64,000 nucleotides of DNA from Eriocheir sinensis (GCF_024679095.1 NC_066518.1:4461610-4525609); one strand, 5' to 3'; positions 23,380 through 34,431 are shown, counted from the stretch's first letter. Numbers and translations are program-made. Notes: a model not told the origin generated them from the letters alone.

Positions 23380-23427
<48 letters not shown>
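23265..23427. repeat. (GGA)n and (GA)n
   Basis: (GGA)n at about 23267-23320 and (GA)n at 23382-23426. Confidence 0.92.
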
Positions 23428-23439
23428 GTTCGTTATTAA

Positions 23440-24550
23440 TTGATTGGGTGAGCGAGTGAGAGAGTGAGTTCCTGTGTGAGAGGGCGCTCCAGTCAGTCAA
23501 GCAGGGCAATATTTCACTCCCTCAGTCAATCATTCAGTCAATCATTCAGTCAATCACAGTCAGCAGGCCAGTCACTCACCCAGTCAGTCATTGTTCACCA
23601 GCCAGTCAGTAAGGAAGCCAGTCACTCAGCATAGCAGCCGTATAGTCAGTGAGTCAGTTAGTCAGTCAGTCAGTTAATCAGTCAATAAGGGAAGTAGTCA
23701 GTCAGTTGTATTCAGTCAGTCACCCAGTTGGTTAGTAAGTCGGTTCACCAGAATGAAAGCTTGCCAGTCAGTTAGTCAGTCAGTTGGTATAGAAGTCAGT
23801 CAGTATAGAGTCAGTGAATTGTAAAGTCAGTCAGCCAGTTGGTCAATGAATACGTCAAGTTGTCATTTAACGAAGCAGTCAGTCAGTTAGCCAGTTGAAT
23901 ATCATGTTAGTTAGTCAAATTTCGTAAGCTAGTCAGTGAGTCAGTCATATTCAGTCAAAATTCGCAAGTCAGTAAGTCAGTCAGTCAAATTTGTAGTCAC
24001 TCATTCAGTCAGTAAGTCAGTCAAATTTTCTAGTCACTCATTCAGTCAGTCTGTCAAATTTTGTAGTCACTCATTCAGTCAGTCAGTCAAATTTTGTAGT
24101 CACTCAGTCAGTCAGTCAGTCAAATTTTGTAGTCACTCAGTCAGTCAGCCAAATTTTGTAGTCACTCAGTCAGTCAGCCAAATTTTGTAGTCACTCATTC
24201 AGTCAGTAAGTCAGTCAAATTTTCTAGTCACTCATTCACTCAGTAAGTCAGTCAAATTTTCTAGTCACTCATTCACTCAGTAAGTCAGTCAAATTTTCTA
24301 GTCACTCATTCAGTCAGTAAGTCAGTCAAATTTTGTAGTCACTCATTCAGTCAGTCAGTCAGTCAAATTTTCTAGTCACTCATTCACCCAGTAAGTCAGT
24401 CAAATTTTCTAGTCACTCATTCACTCAGTAAGTCAGTCAAATTTTCTAGTCACTCATTCAGTCCGTAAGTCAGTCAATCATTATCACTATTCAGCCAGTC
24501 AATATTTTAGTCAATTTCGCAAGTCAGTCAGTGAGTCAGTCAAATATCCC
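23440..24550. repeat. (CAGT)n tract with an embedded 29/33/37-bp minisatellite
   Basis: 23460-23990 is an eroded CAGT tetranucleotide. From 23994 to about 24470 the word tagtcac recurs at intervals of 37, 33, 33, 33, 29, 29, then 37 repeatedly (24188 to 24447). Each unit is tagtcactcattcag, a variable number of cagt/aagt tetranucleotides, and tcaaatttt. Spurious Ser/Gln/Val frames result. Confidence 0.95.
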
Positions 24551-25005
24551 AAGGTAATCAATCAGTTCACATTTTTTTGCTATATTCTTTTACTCTTCAC
24601 AACATTTTTTTTCATCTTCCTTTCGCTCCAATTAACTTTTATGTAGTTACTCGGACTTTTGCTTCGTATTCCTCGATATTTTTATTTTCCTCCAGCCGTC
24701 ATAATTTCCTTGAGCGTAAGAACATTTCCCCGGTCATATTTTTTTTTCTCTCGTACGTACAGATATTAACACATTTCCTCGCCTTCGTTCTTCCTGGAAT
24801 CACTAAGGTATATACAGCTTTTTATTTTTTATTTTTTATTTTATTTTTATTTTTAACTACATTTTTACTTTCCCGTTCACGTGTTTTCTGTTCTTCGTTA
24901 GGTATCAGAAGTGGTAGATGTTGTTATTGTTGTTGTTGTTGTTGTTGTTGTGGTGGTGGTGGTGGTGGTAGTGTTTTTAGATGTTCCAATATGCTTACTC
25001 GTATC
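24551..25005. other. T-rich DNA with (TTG)n/(GGT)n
   Basis: Mixed T-rich sequence, then (GTT)n at about 24919-24951 passing into (GGT)n to 24969. The 271-codon frame across this and the next block is not gene-like. Confidence 0.6.
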
Positions 25006-25011
25006 TATGTG

Positions 25012-25012
<1 letters not shown>

Positions 25013-25051
<39 letters not shown>

Positions 25052-25081
25052 CCTGTCATTTCCACGTCACTTCAACTTCAT

Positions 25082-25141
<60 letters not shown>

Positions 25142-25447
25142 TGCCTCCGTTTCCTTCCTCCCTTCTCCCTCTTCCTCTTCTTCCATGTTCACTCCTGTAT
25201 TTTTTTTCTATCTCTCTCTCCTTCCCCTTCTATGTTTCCTCCTATTACTCTTTCCCCTCCTCCTCCTCCATCTCCTTCGCCTCCTCTTTCTCTTTCATTT
25301 ACTCTGACTCTCTTTCCTTTCCTTCAATTTTACTCTTTATATTTTACACTCAAGCATACTCACTTTCTTTTTTAACTAACCTTTTAATTTAGTTTCCCCT
25401 CCTCGTTAGTACATACATAGCATACAATACGTGTTCTATACTCGTAG

Positions 25448-25499
<52 letters not shown>

Positions 25500-25545
25500 T
25501 TCTGTTTCCCCTCCAAGCTACATACAATACGTGTTCCATACTCGT

Positions 25546-25585
<40 letters not shown>
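25013..25585. repeat. Four (CT)n tracts in pyrimidine DNA
   Basis: (CT)n at 25015-25045, 25085-25137, 25451-25496 and 25549-25584. The last two are preceded by the same ~25-bp sequence (tacaatacgtgttctatactcgtag-type, broken here at cgtgtt), so they are a short duplication. Confidence 0.93.
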
Positions 25586-25588
<3 letters not shown>

Positions 25589-25649
25589 TGTATCTATTGT
25601 ATCTCTTGAAGGGCGTTGTGATGAGAGGTAGCGTTGAAATCAATAGCGG

Positions 25650-25950
25650 CGAGTGTGGCGATTGTGGTGGTGATGGTGGTGACAGTGGTGGTGATGGTGG
25701 TGATGGTGGTGACAGTGGTGGTGATTATGTTGGTCTTGTCGCGGTCTTGATGGTGGACACGAGAGCACAAAGCCTCGTCAGACCCAACTCTCTACAGCTT
25801 TCGGTGGGAGGGGAGGGGGTCTAAGAAGGGGGGTAGGGGGGAGAGGAAGGGGGCTTAGAAGGGGTAGGGGGAAGAGGAAGGGGGCTTAGAAGGGGTAGGG
25901 GGCTTAGAAGGGGGCTTAGAAGGGGTAGGGGGGAGAGGAAGGGGGGCTGG
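25650..25950. repeat. (GGTGAT)n tract and G-rich minisatellite
   Basis: ggtggtgatggtggtgacagt repeats to about 25735. 25808-25945 is a G-rich repeat built from gggcttagaaggggtagggg, with G runs of 4-6. Confidence 0.85.
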
Positions 25951-26067
25951 TGGGAGGGGATTGAAGGGCCCAAGGGAAAGACTGCAGCATGGGGCCAGAC
26001 TTCGAGTAATCTGCGTGGCCTTGTGAAATATTTACGAGGCATAACATAGAACCAACCCTAGCCCTGA

Positions 26068-26070
<3 letters not shown>

Positions 26071-26107
<37 letters not shown>
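26071..26107. repeat. (CT)n microsatellite
   Basis: About 18 units. Confidence 0.93.
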
Positions 26108-26110
<3 letters not shown>

Positions 26111-26129
26111 CAATAAAGTAGATGGTATG

Positions 26130-27110
26130 GTTGGTTTAAGTCAAGGAAAGTGAAGGAAACGCCAACATTGAAAAGGGAAGTTAAGAGAAGGGAAAGGGAA
26201 AGGAGATCAAAGGAAACGGGACTGAACGGAGGGGAAGAGAAGGGAAACGAAGAGAAGAGAAGGGAAGAGAACACTAAACGTAGCACAGGGAAACAAAACA
26301 AAAGGACGGGAGGAACTGGAGACATAGAACTAGACGAGGGAAAGGCGGGGCAAGGGTGGTAGAGGAGGCAGAACAGGAAGGCAACAAAGTGACGGGGTGG
26401 TAAGCAGGGCCAAGGCGGGGCGAGAACGAGAGGGAAATGAGGGGACGAGATGCTGGAGGAAGTATTGAAGTTGCTGTGCGGGAAGTGGGCGGGGTCTGGC
26501 GATGCATAGGACAGGAGTGGCTGGAAAAGGACAAGGATGGGAGGTGGAATCGGACATGGGGCAGGGTAGGAAAATGGGTTGTGGGAATGGTTGGGTCATG
26601 CGGAGACGAGGGCAGTGTGGTGGGGGGAAAGATTAGGATGGGGAGTATAAATAAGGAATGAAGAGAATGGAAGGGAGACAGTGAAGCAAGAGATAAGACG
26701 CGGGAACAGAAACAGGAAAAATTACATGTAGAGACGGGAGAAGAAAGGACGGATGGGATGGAAATGGATCAGAAAGGAGATAAAAAAACAGGTTTGAAAA
26801 GGAGTAGAGCCAGGAAAAGAAAGAATGGACGGAGTAGAACAAGGACATGTAGTAGGTTAAGAATAGAGGCAGGGAGGGTTAAGACATGGAGGAAGAGCGA
26901 ACAGGATGAAGCAAGAACATAAAGAAGCCCAAAGAACAGAAGCGGAGTAACAGAAGTCCGGGAGAGGGAAAGACGCCGTGGAACAGAGCCTTAAGGAGTA
27001 GGTCAAGAAAGCTAAACAAACAAGCAAGAAGGGATGGCAAAGGGCGGGGCTGACCAGGTATGGGTGAGGAAGTAGACAGGTGGGTAACAGACAGGTAATC
27101 GGGTCTGTCG
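26130..27110. repeat. Purine-rich low-complexity block
   Basis: G/A-rich, with gggaaagg, aggaaggg and gacgggagg words and no clear fixed period. Frames on both strands are Arg/Lys/Glu or Ser/Pro/Leu runs. Confidence 0.7.
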
Positions 27111-27440
27111 TGCGCTCTATCACCACCTGGACGGGAGGGAACGGAGGATAACACAGGGTAGCATGAAGGTGGGAGACTCCGCCCGTCCCCCGATCGAGAA
27201 ATGCCTGTGTATGGGCGTGCGGCGCTGCGGGGCCCACCGACAGCGACGCAGCGGGTTTACTTTGGCACGGCGGTAAAAACTGGGCCAGGGGACGTTATGA
27301 CAGCTCCGCGTTAATAAATTCGAAGGTGATGACCACTTGGCGCCTGCGTGCTGTGAGCGTACCCTGACATACCACCATTTAGGTCTCCTCCTCCTCTTCC
27401 TCCTCCTCCTCCTCCTCGTCTTCTCTTCCCACGCCACGCC
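27110..27440. other. CpG-rich, non-repetitive island
   Basis: About 260 bp (27110-27370) of GC-rich mixed DNA with many CpGs, ending in (TCC)n. A minus-strand frame (27120-27437) reads it as Arg/Trp/Pro-rich with no domain. The best evidence against ordinary repeat DNA is simply its composition. Confidence 0.4.
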
Positions 27441-27532
27441 TCTTCTCGGTCTCTCTTGATGTAACTAAGCGACAAGTGTCCTGCTTCTGTTTAAAGAGAT
27501 GTCGAGTGGGCGAGAGCTGTGATGCGAGACTT

Positions 27533-27534
<2 letters not shown>

Positions 27535-27590
<56 letters not shown>
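27535..27590. repeat. (GA)n microsatellite
   Basis: About 27 units. Confidence 0.95.
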
Positions 27591-27593
<3 letters not shown>

Positions 27594-27767
27594 TAGTAAT
27601 TGTATTAGTCTATTCTCCTGAAGGGATACAAGGCAGGCTACTGAATTATTAAAGTTGACAAGCCTTCATTCCTTCACATTCCTCCTCCTTCCTTTACTCT
27701 TGTGCGTTCACCAATCATTAAAGTTGCAACCGAGTGCCGTAGTTTCAGTGGAGTCACCATACAGGTA

Positions 27768-27875
27768 GGAAAGATAAGGTTTGGTAAGTTAAAGTTTAGG
27801 TGAGTTAAGGTTAGCTAAGATAAAGTGAGGTTAAGTTTCGTGAGGTTCAATTAGGTTTTGTGAGGTCAGGTGGGG
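27768..27875. repeat. Degenerate GGTTAAG/TTAGG-like tract
   Basis: A run of gttaagg, gttagct, aggttaag, ttaggtt and similar words. It resembles a decayed copy of the arthropod telomere repeat TTAGG, but no two perfect units are adjacent. Confidence 0.35.
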
Positions 27876-27899
27876 GTTGTTGCGTTGGTGGTGGTGATG

Positions 27900-28725
27900 G
27901 TGTTGTGCTTAGGAGGCATGGAAGAAGGAGAAAGATGAGGAGGAAGGAAAAAAAACGGAGAATAAGGAATGAGAAACTGATGAATAAGGGGATGGAAGCA
28001 AGAGGAGAAAATGGAGAGAAAAGAAAGAAAGGGAAGATAGAGAGGAGACGAAAGGAGAGAAGAGGAAAAAGGAGATAGAGCGAGCTGTTTGAAGAATAAA
28101 AAAGGAGAAGGAACGAAAGGAAGAGAAGGAAATGGAGGAGTGATTGTGAAAGATAAAGAAGGAAGGAGAAAGATGAAGAGGAAGGAAAAGAAACCGAAGA
28201 AATAGGAATGAGAAACTGATGAATAAGGGGACGAAAGAAAGAGAAGAAAATGGAGAGAAAAGAAAGAAAGGGGAGATAGGAAGGAAGGGAGGGAGGATAC
28301 GGAAGGAGAGAAAAGAAAAATGGAGATAGAGCGAGCTGTTTGGAGAAAGAAAAAGGGGAAGGAACGAAAAGAAAGAGAAGGAAGATGGGAAGGAAGGGAG
28401 GGAGGAGGATACGGAAGGAGAGAAAGGGAAAATGGAGATAGATCGAGCTGTTTGGAGAAAGAAAAAGGGGAAGGAACGAAAGGAAAGAGAGGGAACATGG
28501 GAAGGAAGGAAGGGAGGGAGGATACTGAAGGAGAGAAAGGGAAAATGGAGATAGAGCGAGCTGTTTGGAGAAAGAAAAAGGGGAAGGAACGAAAAGAAAG
28601 AGAGGGAAGATGGGAAGGAAGGGAGGGAGGGAGGATACGGAAGGAGAGAAAAGGAAAATGGAGATAGAGCGAGCTGTTAGGAGAAAGAAAAAGGGGAAGG
28701 AACGAAAAGGAAGAGAAGGATTCGG
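27900..28725. repeat. 113-bp purine minisatellite
   Basis: gcgagctgtt-type words lie at 28080, 28331, 28443, 28556 and 28669. The last four are 112-113 bp apart, and the first gap is about twice a unit. Each unit has ggagaaagaaaaaggggaag and ggaagggagggagg. An older unit, gaaactgatgaataagggg, occurs at about 27972 and 28210. Confidence 0.93.
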
Positions 28726-28739
28726 AGGAGTGGTGGGTG

Positions 28740-29050
28740 GTGATAGCATAGGTGTTGTTGTTGTTGGTGTTGTTGTTGATGGTGTTGTTGAAGGTGGTGG
28801 TGGTGGCGGTAACACGGTCGTCGGCATTGTAGTGGTTATCACGAGACTTGTCAGAGTTTACAGTTTCTTTATTCAGTTGTCTTCTTCATTTGGGCGTCAT
28901 CGTTAACTCCATCGCCTTAAAAGCCATCTGTCGCTTGTTTTCCTTTGACATTTGATGCTTGAAGATGATGAGGAGGAGGTGGAGGAGGAGGAGGAGGAGA
29001 AGGAGGAGGAGGAGAAAGAAGAGGAGTTCCTTTATCGTGTTTCATTGTTT
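28740..29050. other. (GTT)n/(GGT)n, mixed DNA and (GGA)n
   Basis: gttgttgttgg and ggtggtggtgg to 28810, mixed sequence to 28960, then (GGA)n at 28968-29020. Confidence 0.65.
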
Positions 29051-29052
29051 GT

Positions 29053-29079
29053 TTGTTTAGATATTTCCTTTCCATTTAT

Positions 29080-29117
<38 letters not shown>

Positions 29118-29251
29118 AAATAGTTGTACTTCCTCTTTTCCTTCCGTTTTCCAGCCTTGTTTTCCCTTCCTTCTTTTTTTTTTTTTTGTCCTTCCTTTCC
29201 TTCTTCATTCCTATCTTTTTTTTCATTTATTTTCATCTTTCCTCCATTCAT

Positions 29252-29306
<55 letters not shown>

Positions 29307-29465
29307 TCCTCCTCCTCCCTCCTCCCTCCCTCCTCCTCCCATCCCTCCCTCCCTCGCCTCCCTCCTCCTTCCCCACCCATCCTCCTCCTCGCCTCCCATC
29401 CTCCCATCCTCTCCTCCTTCCCTCCCTCCTCCCTCCTCCCTCCTCCTTCCCGCTTCATGTTTCCT
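29053..29465. repeat. Pyrimidine block with (CT)n
   Basis: (CT)n at 29085-29114 and 29255-29289, the latter running straight into (GT)n to 29307, then ctccctcc DNA. Confidence 0.9.
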
Positions 29466-29618
29466 GTTTTGTCACTGCATTCAAAATATTCCGTCAGACA
29501 AGCTTCTCAATTTCCGTCGCTAAATTATGTAGGAGCGTCCCGAAAAAAAAATAAAAAAGTTGGTGAATGTTTAATGACTAAAACACATTTCTCGTCGCAT
29601 TTTATACATTGGCGGAGT

Positions 29619-29621
<3 letters not shown>

Positions 29622-29681
<60 letters not shown>

Positions 29682-29819
29682 AAAAGAATAAAAAAAGAAA
29701 GAATGCGTAGAGACAAATGCTGAAATATACAAAAAATAGGAAAGGGAAACTAATTAAAAGATGATATAAAAGAGAAAATAGAAATGAAATAAAAACGAAA
29801 CTAGAAAAAAGAAAGAAAA

Positions 29820-29886
<67 letters not shown>
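29622..29886. repeat. Composite (GA)n - A-rich linker - (GA)n, copy 1
   Basis: (GA)n at 29622-29678, a 145-bp A-rich linker, then (GA)n at 29823-29886. The linker words atgctgaaatat, aaactaattaaaag and gaaactagaa recur in the linkers at 31663-31787 and 34245-34370. Confidence 0.85.
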
Positions 29887-29889
<3 letters not shown>

Positions 29890-29904
29890 GTTGGGTGGGT
29901 ACGT

Positions 29905-30198
29905 ATGTGTGTGTGTGTGTGTGTGTGTGTGTTTATTTTCTCTGTTTATTGTGTCATTTGTTCTTTTACTCCATATTTCCTTCCTTTTAACGCAGGGAGC
30001 AAAATCTCGCAATATTTTTCCTCCCCACCTTTTTTTTTTTTTTTGCCCTCCGGAGGATAGAGGAAAATTAAATTAGTTTTTTTTTACTTTTCTTTTATTT
30101 CATTTTATTTTCGTCCTCCTCCTCCTCTCGACTCGTCTCCTTTTTTTTGTTTTTCTTTTATTTTTCTGTCTGCGTTTGTTTGTTTTGGCGTATACACA

Positions 30199-30243
<45 letters not shown>

Positions 30244-30260
30244 GGACAAGGATAAACTAA
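29905..30260. other. (GT)n, T-rich DNA and (CT)n
   Basis: (GT)n at 29905-29931, T-rich sequence with no gene, and (CT)n at 30202-30240. Confidence 0.75.
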
Positions 30261-30279
30261 AGAATATAATCAGCTAGAA

Positions 30280-30370
30280 GAGGAGGAGGAGGAGAAGGAA
30301 GAGGAGGAGGAGGAGGAGGAGGAGGAGGAGGAAGATGAGGAAGAATATAGCTGCGAAAATCCTACGTATA

Positions 30371-30435
<65 letters not shown>
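30280..30435. repeat. (GGA)n and (GA)n
   Basis: (GGA)n at about 30280-30332 and (GA)n at 30373-30431. Confidence 0.94.
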
Positions 30436-30436
<1 letters not shown>

Positions 30437-31480
30437 GAGGGAAGAGGAGAGGGAGAGAGGGAGGGAGAGAGGAAAGGAAGAGGAAAAGGAGAGATTGAGG
30501 GAAGGAATGAAAAAGAAGGAGAACGAGAGAAGGGATAAAAGGAGGAGGAGGAAGAGGAAGGGAAAAACGGAGAAAAGGGGAATGAAAAAACGATGAATAA
30601 GGGGATGCAAGAGAGAGGAGAAAATGGAGAGGAAGGAAAGAAATGGAAGATAGGAAGGCAGTGATGAAGATAGGGAAGAAGAGGGGAAAAAGCGGAGATT
30701 GAGGGCGCTGTTAGGAGAATGACAAAAGAAAGGAAGGAAAAGGAGGAGAAGGAAGAGGAAAGAGGAGATAGAGCGGGATGATAGGAAGAGAAGGACAAAA
30801 GGAAGGAAGGAAAAGGAGGAGAAGGAAGAGGGAGCGAGGTGATAGGAAGAGAAGGACAAAAGGAAGGAAGGAAAAGGAGGAGAAGGATGAGGGAAGAAGA
30901 GAAGGAGGAGAATGACAAGGGAAGGAAGGTAACGGAAGGGAAGGAAAGGGAAGGACAGAAGAGGAAGGGATGAGTGTTTTGTTAGGAGAATAGAAAAAGG
31001 GATGGAAGGAAAGGGAAGAGAAGGAAAGGGAAGGAGTGGGAGCGGGCTGTTAGGAGAATGAAAGGGGGAGGGAGAGGAGAGGGAGGGATGAGTGGTTTGT
31101 TAGGAGAATGAAAAAGGGAGGGAAGGAAAGAGAAGGAGGACAATGAAAAAGGGAAGGAAGGAGAGGAAAAGGGAGGAGAGGACACGGTCTGTTAGTAGGA
31201 GAAAAAAAATAGGGAAAAGGAAGGAAAAGGGAGGAGAGGAAAGAAGAGGAAGGCGTGAGTGGACTGTTAAGAGGAGAATAAGAAAGGAAAGAAAGGGAAA
31301 GGGAAGCGAAGGAAAGTGAACAGAAGGAAAGGGAAGGAGAGGTAGTCAAGGAGGAAGGCAAGGAAGAAGGGAGGAAAAGAGGAGCGGAAGAGTGGAAGGC
31401 AAGGAAGAAGGAAGGAAAAGAGGAGTGGAAGAGTGGAAGGCAAGGAAGAAGGAAGGAAAAGAGGAAGGGTGGAGGCCGTG
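30436..31480. repeat. Purine arrays related to the 113-bp family
   Basis: 30585-30650 contains cgatgaataaggggatgcaa and gaggagaaaatggagagg, matching the unit at 27972 and 28210. Later units share gttaggagaatga (about 30711, 31049, 31099) and gaagagaaggacaaaaggaa (about 30785, 30847). 31390-31470 is a ~44-bp repeat of agtggaaggcaaggaagaag. Confidence 0.8.
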
Positions 31481-31611
31481 TTGCTGGTGGTGGAGGTGGT
31501 GGTGGTGGTTGTGGGCGGCGCCGGCTGTGGCAGGAATAAATATCGGCCTAATTCTGAGCAAGCCGGGAAAAATAAAGACGAGTAGAGAGAAAACCACAGA
31601 CTCATCTTATT

Positions 31612-31614
<3 letters not shown>
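31481..31614. other. (GGT)n and a short GC-rich segment
   Basis: ggtggtggaggtggtggtgg followed by gggcggcgccggctgtgg. No gene evidence. Confidence 0.5.
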
Positions 31615-31666
<52 letters not shown>

Positions 31667-31783
31667 AAATGAAAAAAAGAAAGAAAAGAGAACTGTTGAA
31701 GTATATATAAAAAAGGAAAGGAAAACTAATTAAAAGAGGATAAAAAGAGAAAAGAGATAAAAAGGAAACTAGAAGAAAGGAAG

Positions 31784-31855
<72 letters not shown>
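31615..31855. repeat. Composite (GA)n - A-rich linker - (GA)n, copy 2
   Basis: (GA)n at 31615-31662, linker at 31663-31787 and (GA)n at 31788-31855. The linker shares aaaactaattaaaagagga and ggaaactagaag with copies 1 and 3. A further diverged stretch with ggaaaactaacgg follows near 31978. Confidence 0.85.
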
Positions 31856-31858
<3 letters not shown>

Positions 31859-32510
31859 GACTGAGGGTGAAAGTGAAAATGAAAGGAAAAAAGACAGACA
31901 GGTAAACGATAAAAAAGATAGAAAAGAAAGAAAGAAAGGATATAAAAAAGAAAAATGTTAAATAAAGAAAAAATAAAGGAAAACTAACGGAAAGAGATGA
32001 AAAGAAAGAAAATACGAACGAAAGTAAGAGAAAGAAAAAGAAAGAAGAAAGGGAAGGACGAGAAAACGGATAATTGAGGACAACCAAAAAAGAAGGAAAA
32101 AACAAAAGGAAAAAGATGAAAGAGAAATGAAAACGAAAAGGAGAGATGAAAGGAGGAGGAGGAAAGGAAAAACGGAGGGAGGAATAAGGAGAGGCAAGGA
32201 AGAGAATGGAAGATGGAGAGGGAGGAAAGGAAGGAAGGAAAGGAAGGTGAGAAACATGTAAATAAAGAGAGACAAAATAAACATACTGCAACACAAACTA
32301 CCAAAAAAAAAAAAAAAGAAGTCATTGAGAGTCAGCTGAGAGACGCATTAACAAGAAGAAAATAACGAGAACAACAACAACGACAAAAAGAATAGGAATA
32401 ATGAAAATAAAAGCAACAATAATAGAAAAGTAACGTAGAAAAAAAAACAATGAAAAAGAGGAAAAAACAAAACAAAAATTAAAAAACAGGTTTATACTCA
32501 CAGCCCAAGA
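31856..32510. other. A/G-rich low-complexity DNA
   Basis: aaagaaag-type sequence to 32300, then A-rich sequence with CAA units. Minus-strand frames of up to 230 codons are Phe/Ser/Leu runs. Confidence 0.75.
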
Positions 32511-32516
32511 ATACAT

Positions 32517-32761
32517 TGAGCCAGTTTCACAGTTCCCCATGATCGGTTAGTAAGCTCCCAAACCAATACCAGAGCCTTCGAAATTTCCTTGTATAGTGTC
32601 CGGTGTTTATATGTAAGTTCACAAATTGGATGAAACTATACAGGAAAAGTCTTGTGTATTTAGTGTGGCATCGAAGACCTCCCCGTTTTGGATTGTATGG
32701 GATTCAATAGTTTGGTTCGGGCTGTTACGAAGACACTGTGTTGGACTGTGAAATCGGCTCA
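32517..32761. mobile_element. Foldback (MITE-like) element, copy 1
   Basis: Terminal inverted repeats: 32517-32533 (tgagccagtttcacagt) and the reverse complement of 32745-32761 agree at 15 of 17 positions. Pairing resumes toward the centre: tttccttgtatagtgtc (32584-32600) against the complement of gaaactatacaggaaaa (32631-32647). The right arm carries extra sequence. No frame encodes a transposase, so it would be non-autonomous. The left arm matches the element at 61816-62063. Confidence 0.7.
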
Positions 32762-32920
32762 TTAACACTTAGCGAGGACGTAAAGCAGGTATGAACGGGG
32801 ATGGGCAGGTAGGCTAATGATATATACAGCAGGTGAATGTGAGCTCGATTTTTTTCCTTTTTTTTTGAGGGGGGACTTCATCGATTGGTACGGAAGGGAT
32901 TTTTTTTTCTTTTTTTTTTA
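32762..32920. other. Mixed and T-rich DNA
   Basis: Short non-repetitive stretch followed by T homopolymers. Confidence 0.5.
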
Positions 32921-33357
32921 CGGTGATCCCATTTTCTGTTTTATCTCGCTCCTGTAATTCCGTTTTCTTTCTCTATTTCTTTCTCTTTCTTTCTTTGTTC
33001 CTTTTTTTCTGTTTTGTAGTCGCGTTTTCTTTCTTTCTTTCTTTATTTTTTTCTCTTCTTTCTTTCTTCCTTTTCTGTTTTGGTATTCTCGTTTTCTTTC
33101 TCTCCCTTCCTTCTTTTCTTGTTATTAATTTCTTCTCTTCTTCCCCTATCTTCTCCACTACCTCCTCCTTCATTCCCTCCCTTCTTCTTTCTTACTTCCT
33201 TTTTTCCCTTCCCTCTTCCGCCTTTTATTTTCCCTTCCTTCTTTCCTTTCTTTGTCCTTTCTTTCTTCATTATCATTTTATTTCTTTTCGTTTTCTTCTC
33301 CATCTCTCTTCCTTTCATTTATTCACTAGCTCATTCATTCATTCATTCATTCTTACA

Positions 33358-33394
<37 letters not shown>

Positions 33395-33547
33395 CCCCCT
33401 TGGACTATTATGGCGGGTGGACTAAAGGAATAAGATGAAATAAAACTCGCCCGCCTTTTTCCTCTTTTCCTCCTTCGTTAATTAGGTCAGAAAGTTCCTC
33501 CTTGCTTTGGTGGATTGTGGTTTGGGGGGCTTTGGATTACCTACGCT

Positions 33548-33587
<40 letters not shown>

Positions 33588-34090
33588 ATCTTTTATCTTT
33601 CCCCCGCTACTCCTTCTCCTATTTCCTTCCTCCTCTCCGCGCCCTTTGTTCTTCCGTGCTGCTTCCTCCTCCTCCTCCTCCTCTTCCTCCTCCTCCTCCT
33701 CTTCCTCCTCCTCCTCTGTAATCTCACACCTCTGTTATTTCACCTCCTCCTCCTACGTCCCTTTATCTCGGTATCCAACTCCGGCATCTCCTCTTCCTCC
33801 TCCTCCTCCTCCTCCTCCTTCTGCTCTTCTTCTTCTTCCTCGTCCTCTTCCTCCTCCTCTGTTCTCCGTCGTCCCTCCTCAAGTCGGTTTATCTCTATCT
33901 TCATTTTTTTCATTCTCTTCTTCCTCCCCAAGCCATTTACTTGCTCCCTCCTGCGTCGTTATCTCACTCCTCTTCCTCCTCCTCCTCCTCCTCTTCCTTC
34001 TGCTTGTCCTTGTCCTCTTCTACCTCCTCTTCCTTTTCCTCTTCCTGCTTCTCCTTAAAATGCATACTATCGCTAATGCAGTTACCATCG
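32921..34090. repeat. Pyrimidine-rich block
   Basis: (CTTT)n-like DNA to 33330, (ATTC)n at about 33331-33351, (CT)n at 33361-33391 and 33551-33583, then (TCC)n runs. 33392-33545 is mixed. Long Ser/Phe/Leu frames are artefacts. Confidence 0.85.
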
Positions 34091-34093
34091 CAA

Positions 34094-34096
<3 letters not shown>

Positions 34097-34141
<45 letters not shown>
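34097..34141. repeat. (CA)n microsatellite
   Basis: About 22 units. Confidence 0.95.
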
Positions 34142-34144
<3 letters not shown>

Positions 34145-34191
34145 CCAGGTCACGCCTTTGCCTTCTCTATACCTTGCTGGTTTACTTTTGT

Positions 34192-34193
<2 letters not shown>

Positions 34194-34246
<53 letters not shown>

Positions 34247-34367
34247 AACAATAAAAAAGAAAGAATAGAAAGAAATGCTGATAAATCGAAAAAAATAACG
34301 GATAACTAATTGAAATATATGAAAAGAGAAAGAAAATATGAAAGAAAACGAAATTAAAAGAAAGAAC

Positions 34368-34431
<64 letters not shown>
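34194..34431. repeat. Composite (GA)n - A-rich linker - (GA)n, copy 3
   Basis: (GA)n at 34194-34244, linker at 34245-34370 and (GA)n at 34371-34431. The linker shares atgctgataaat, aactaattgaaatat and aagaaagaac with copies 1 and 2. Confidence 0.82.

Noticed and set aside
27847..28842. 331-codon minus-strand frame
   Set aside because: It is the pyrimidine strand of a purine minisatellite; Ser/Leu/Pro/Phe runs arise because stop codons are rare in C/T-only DNA.
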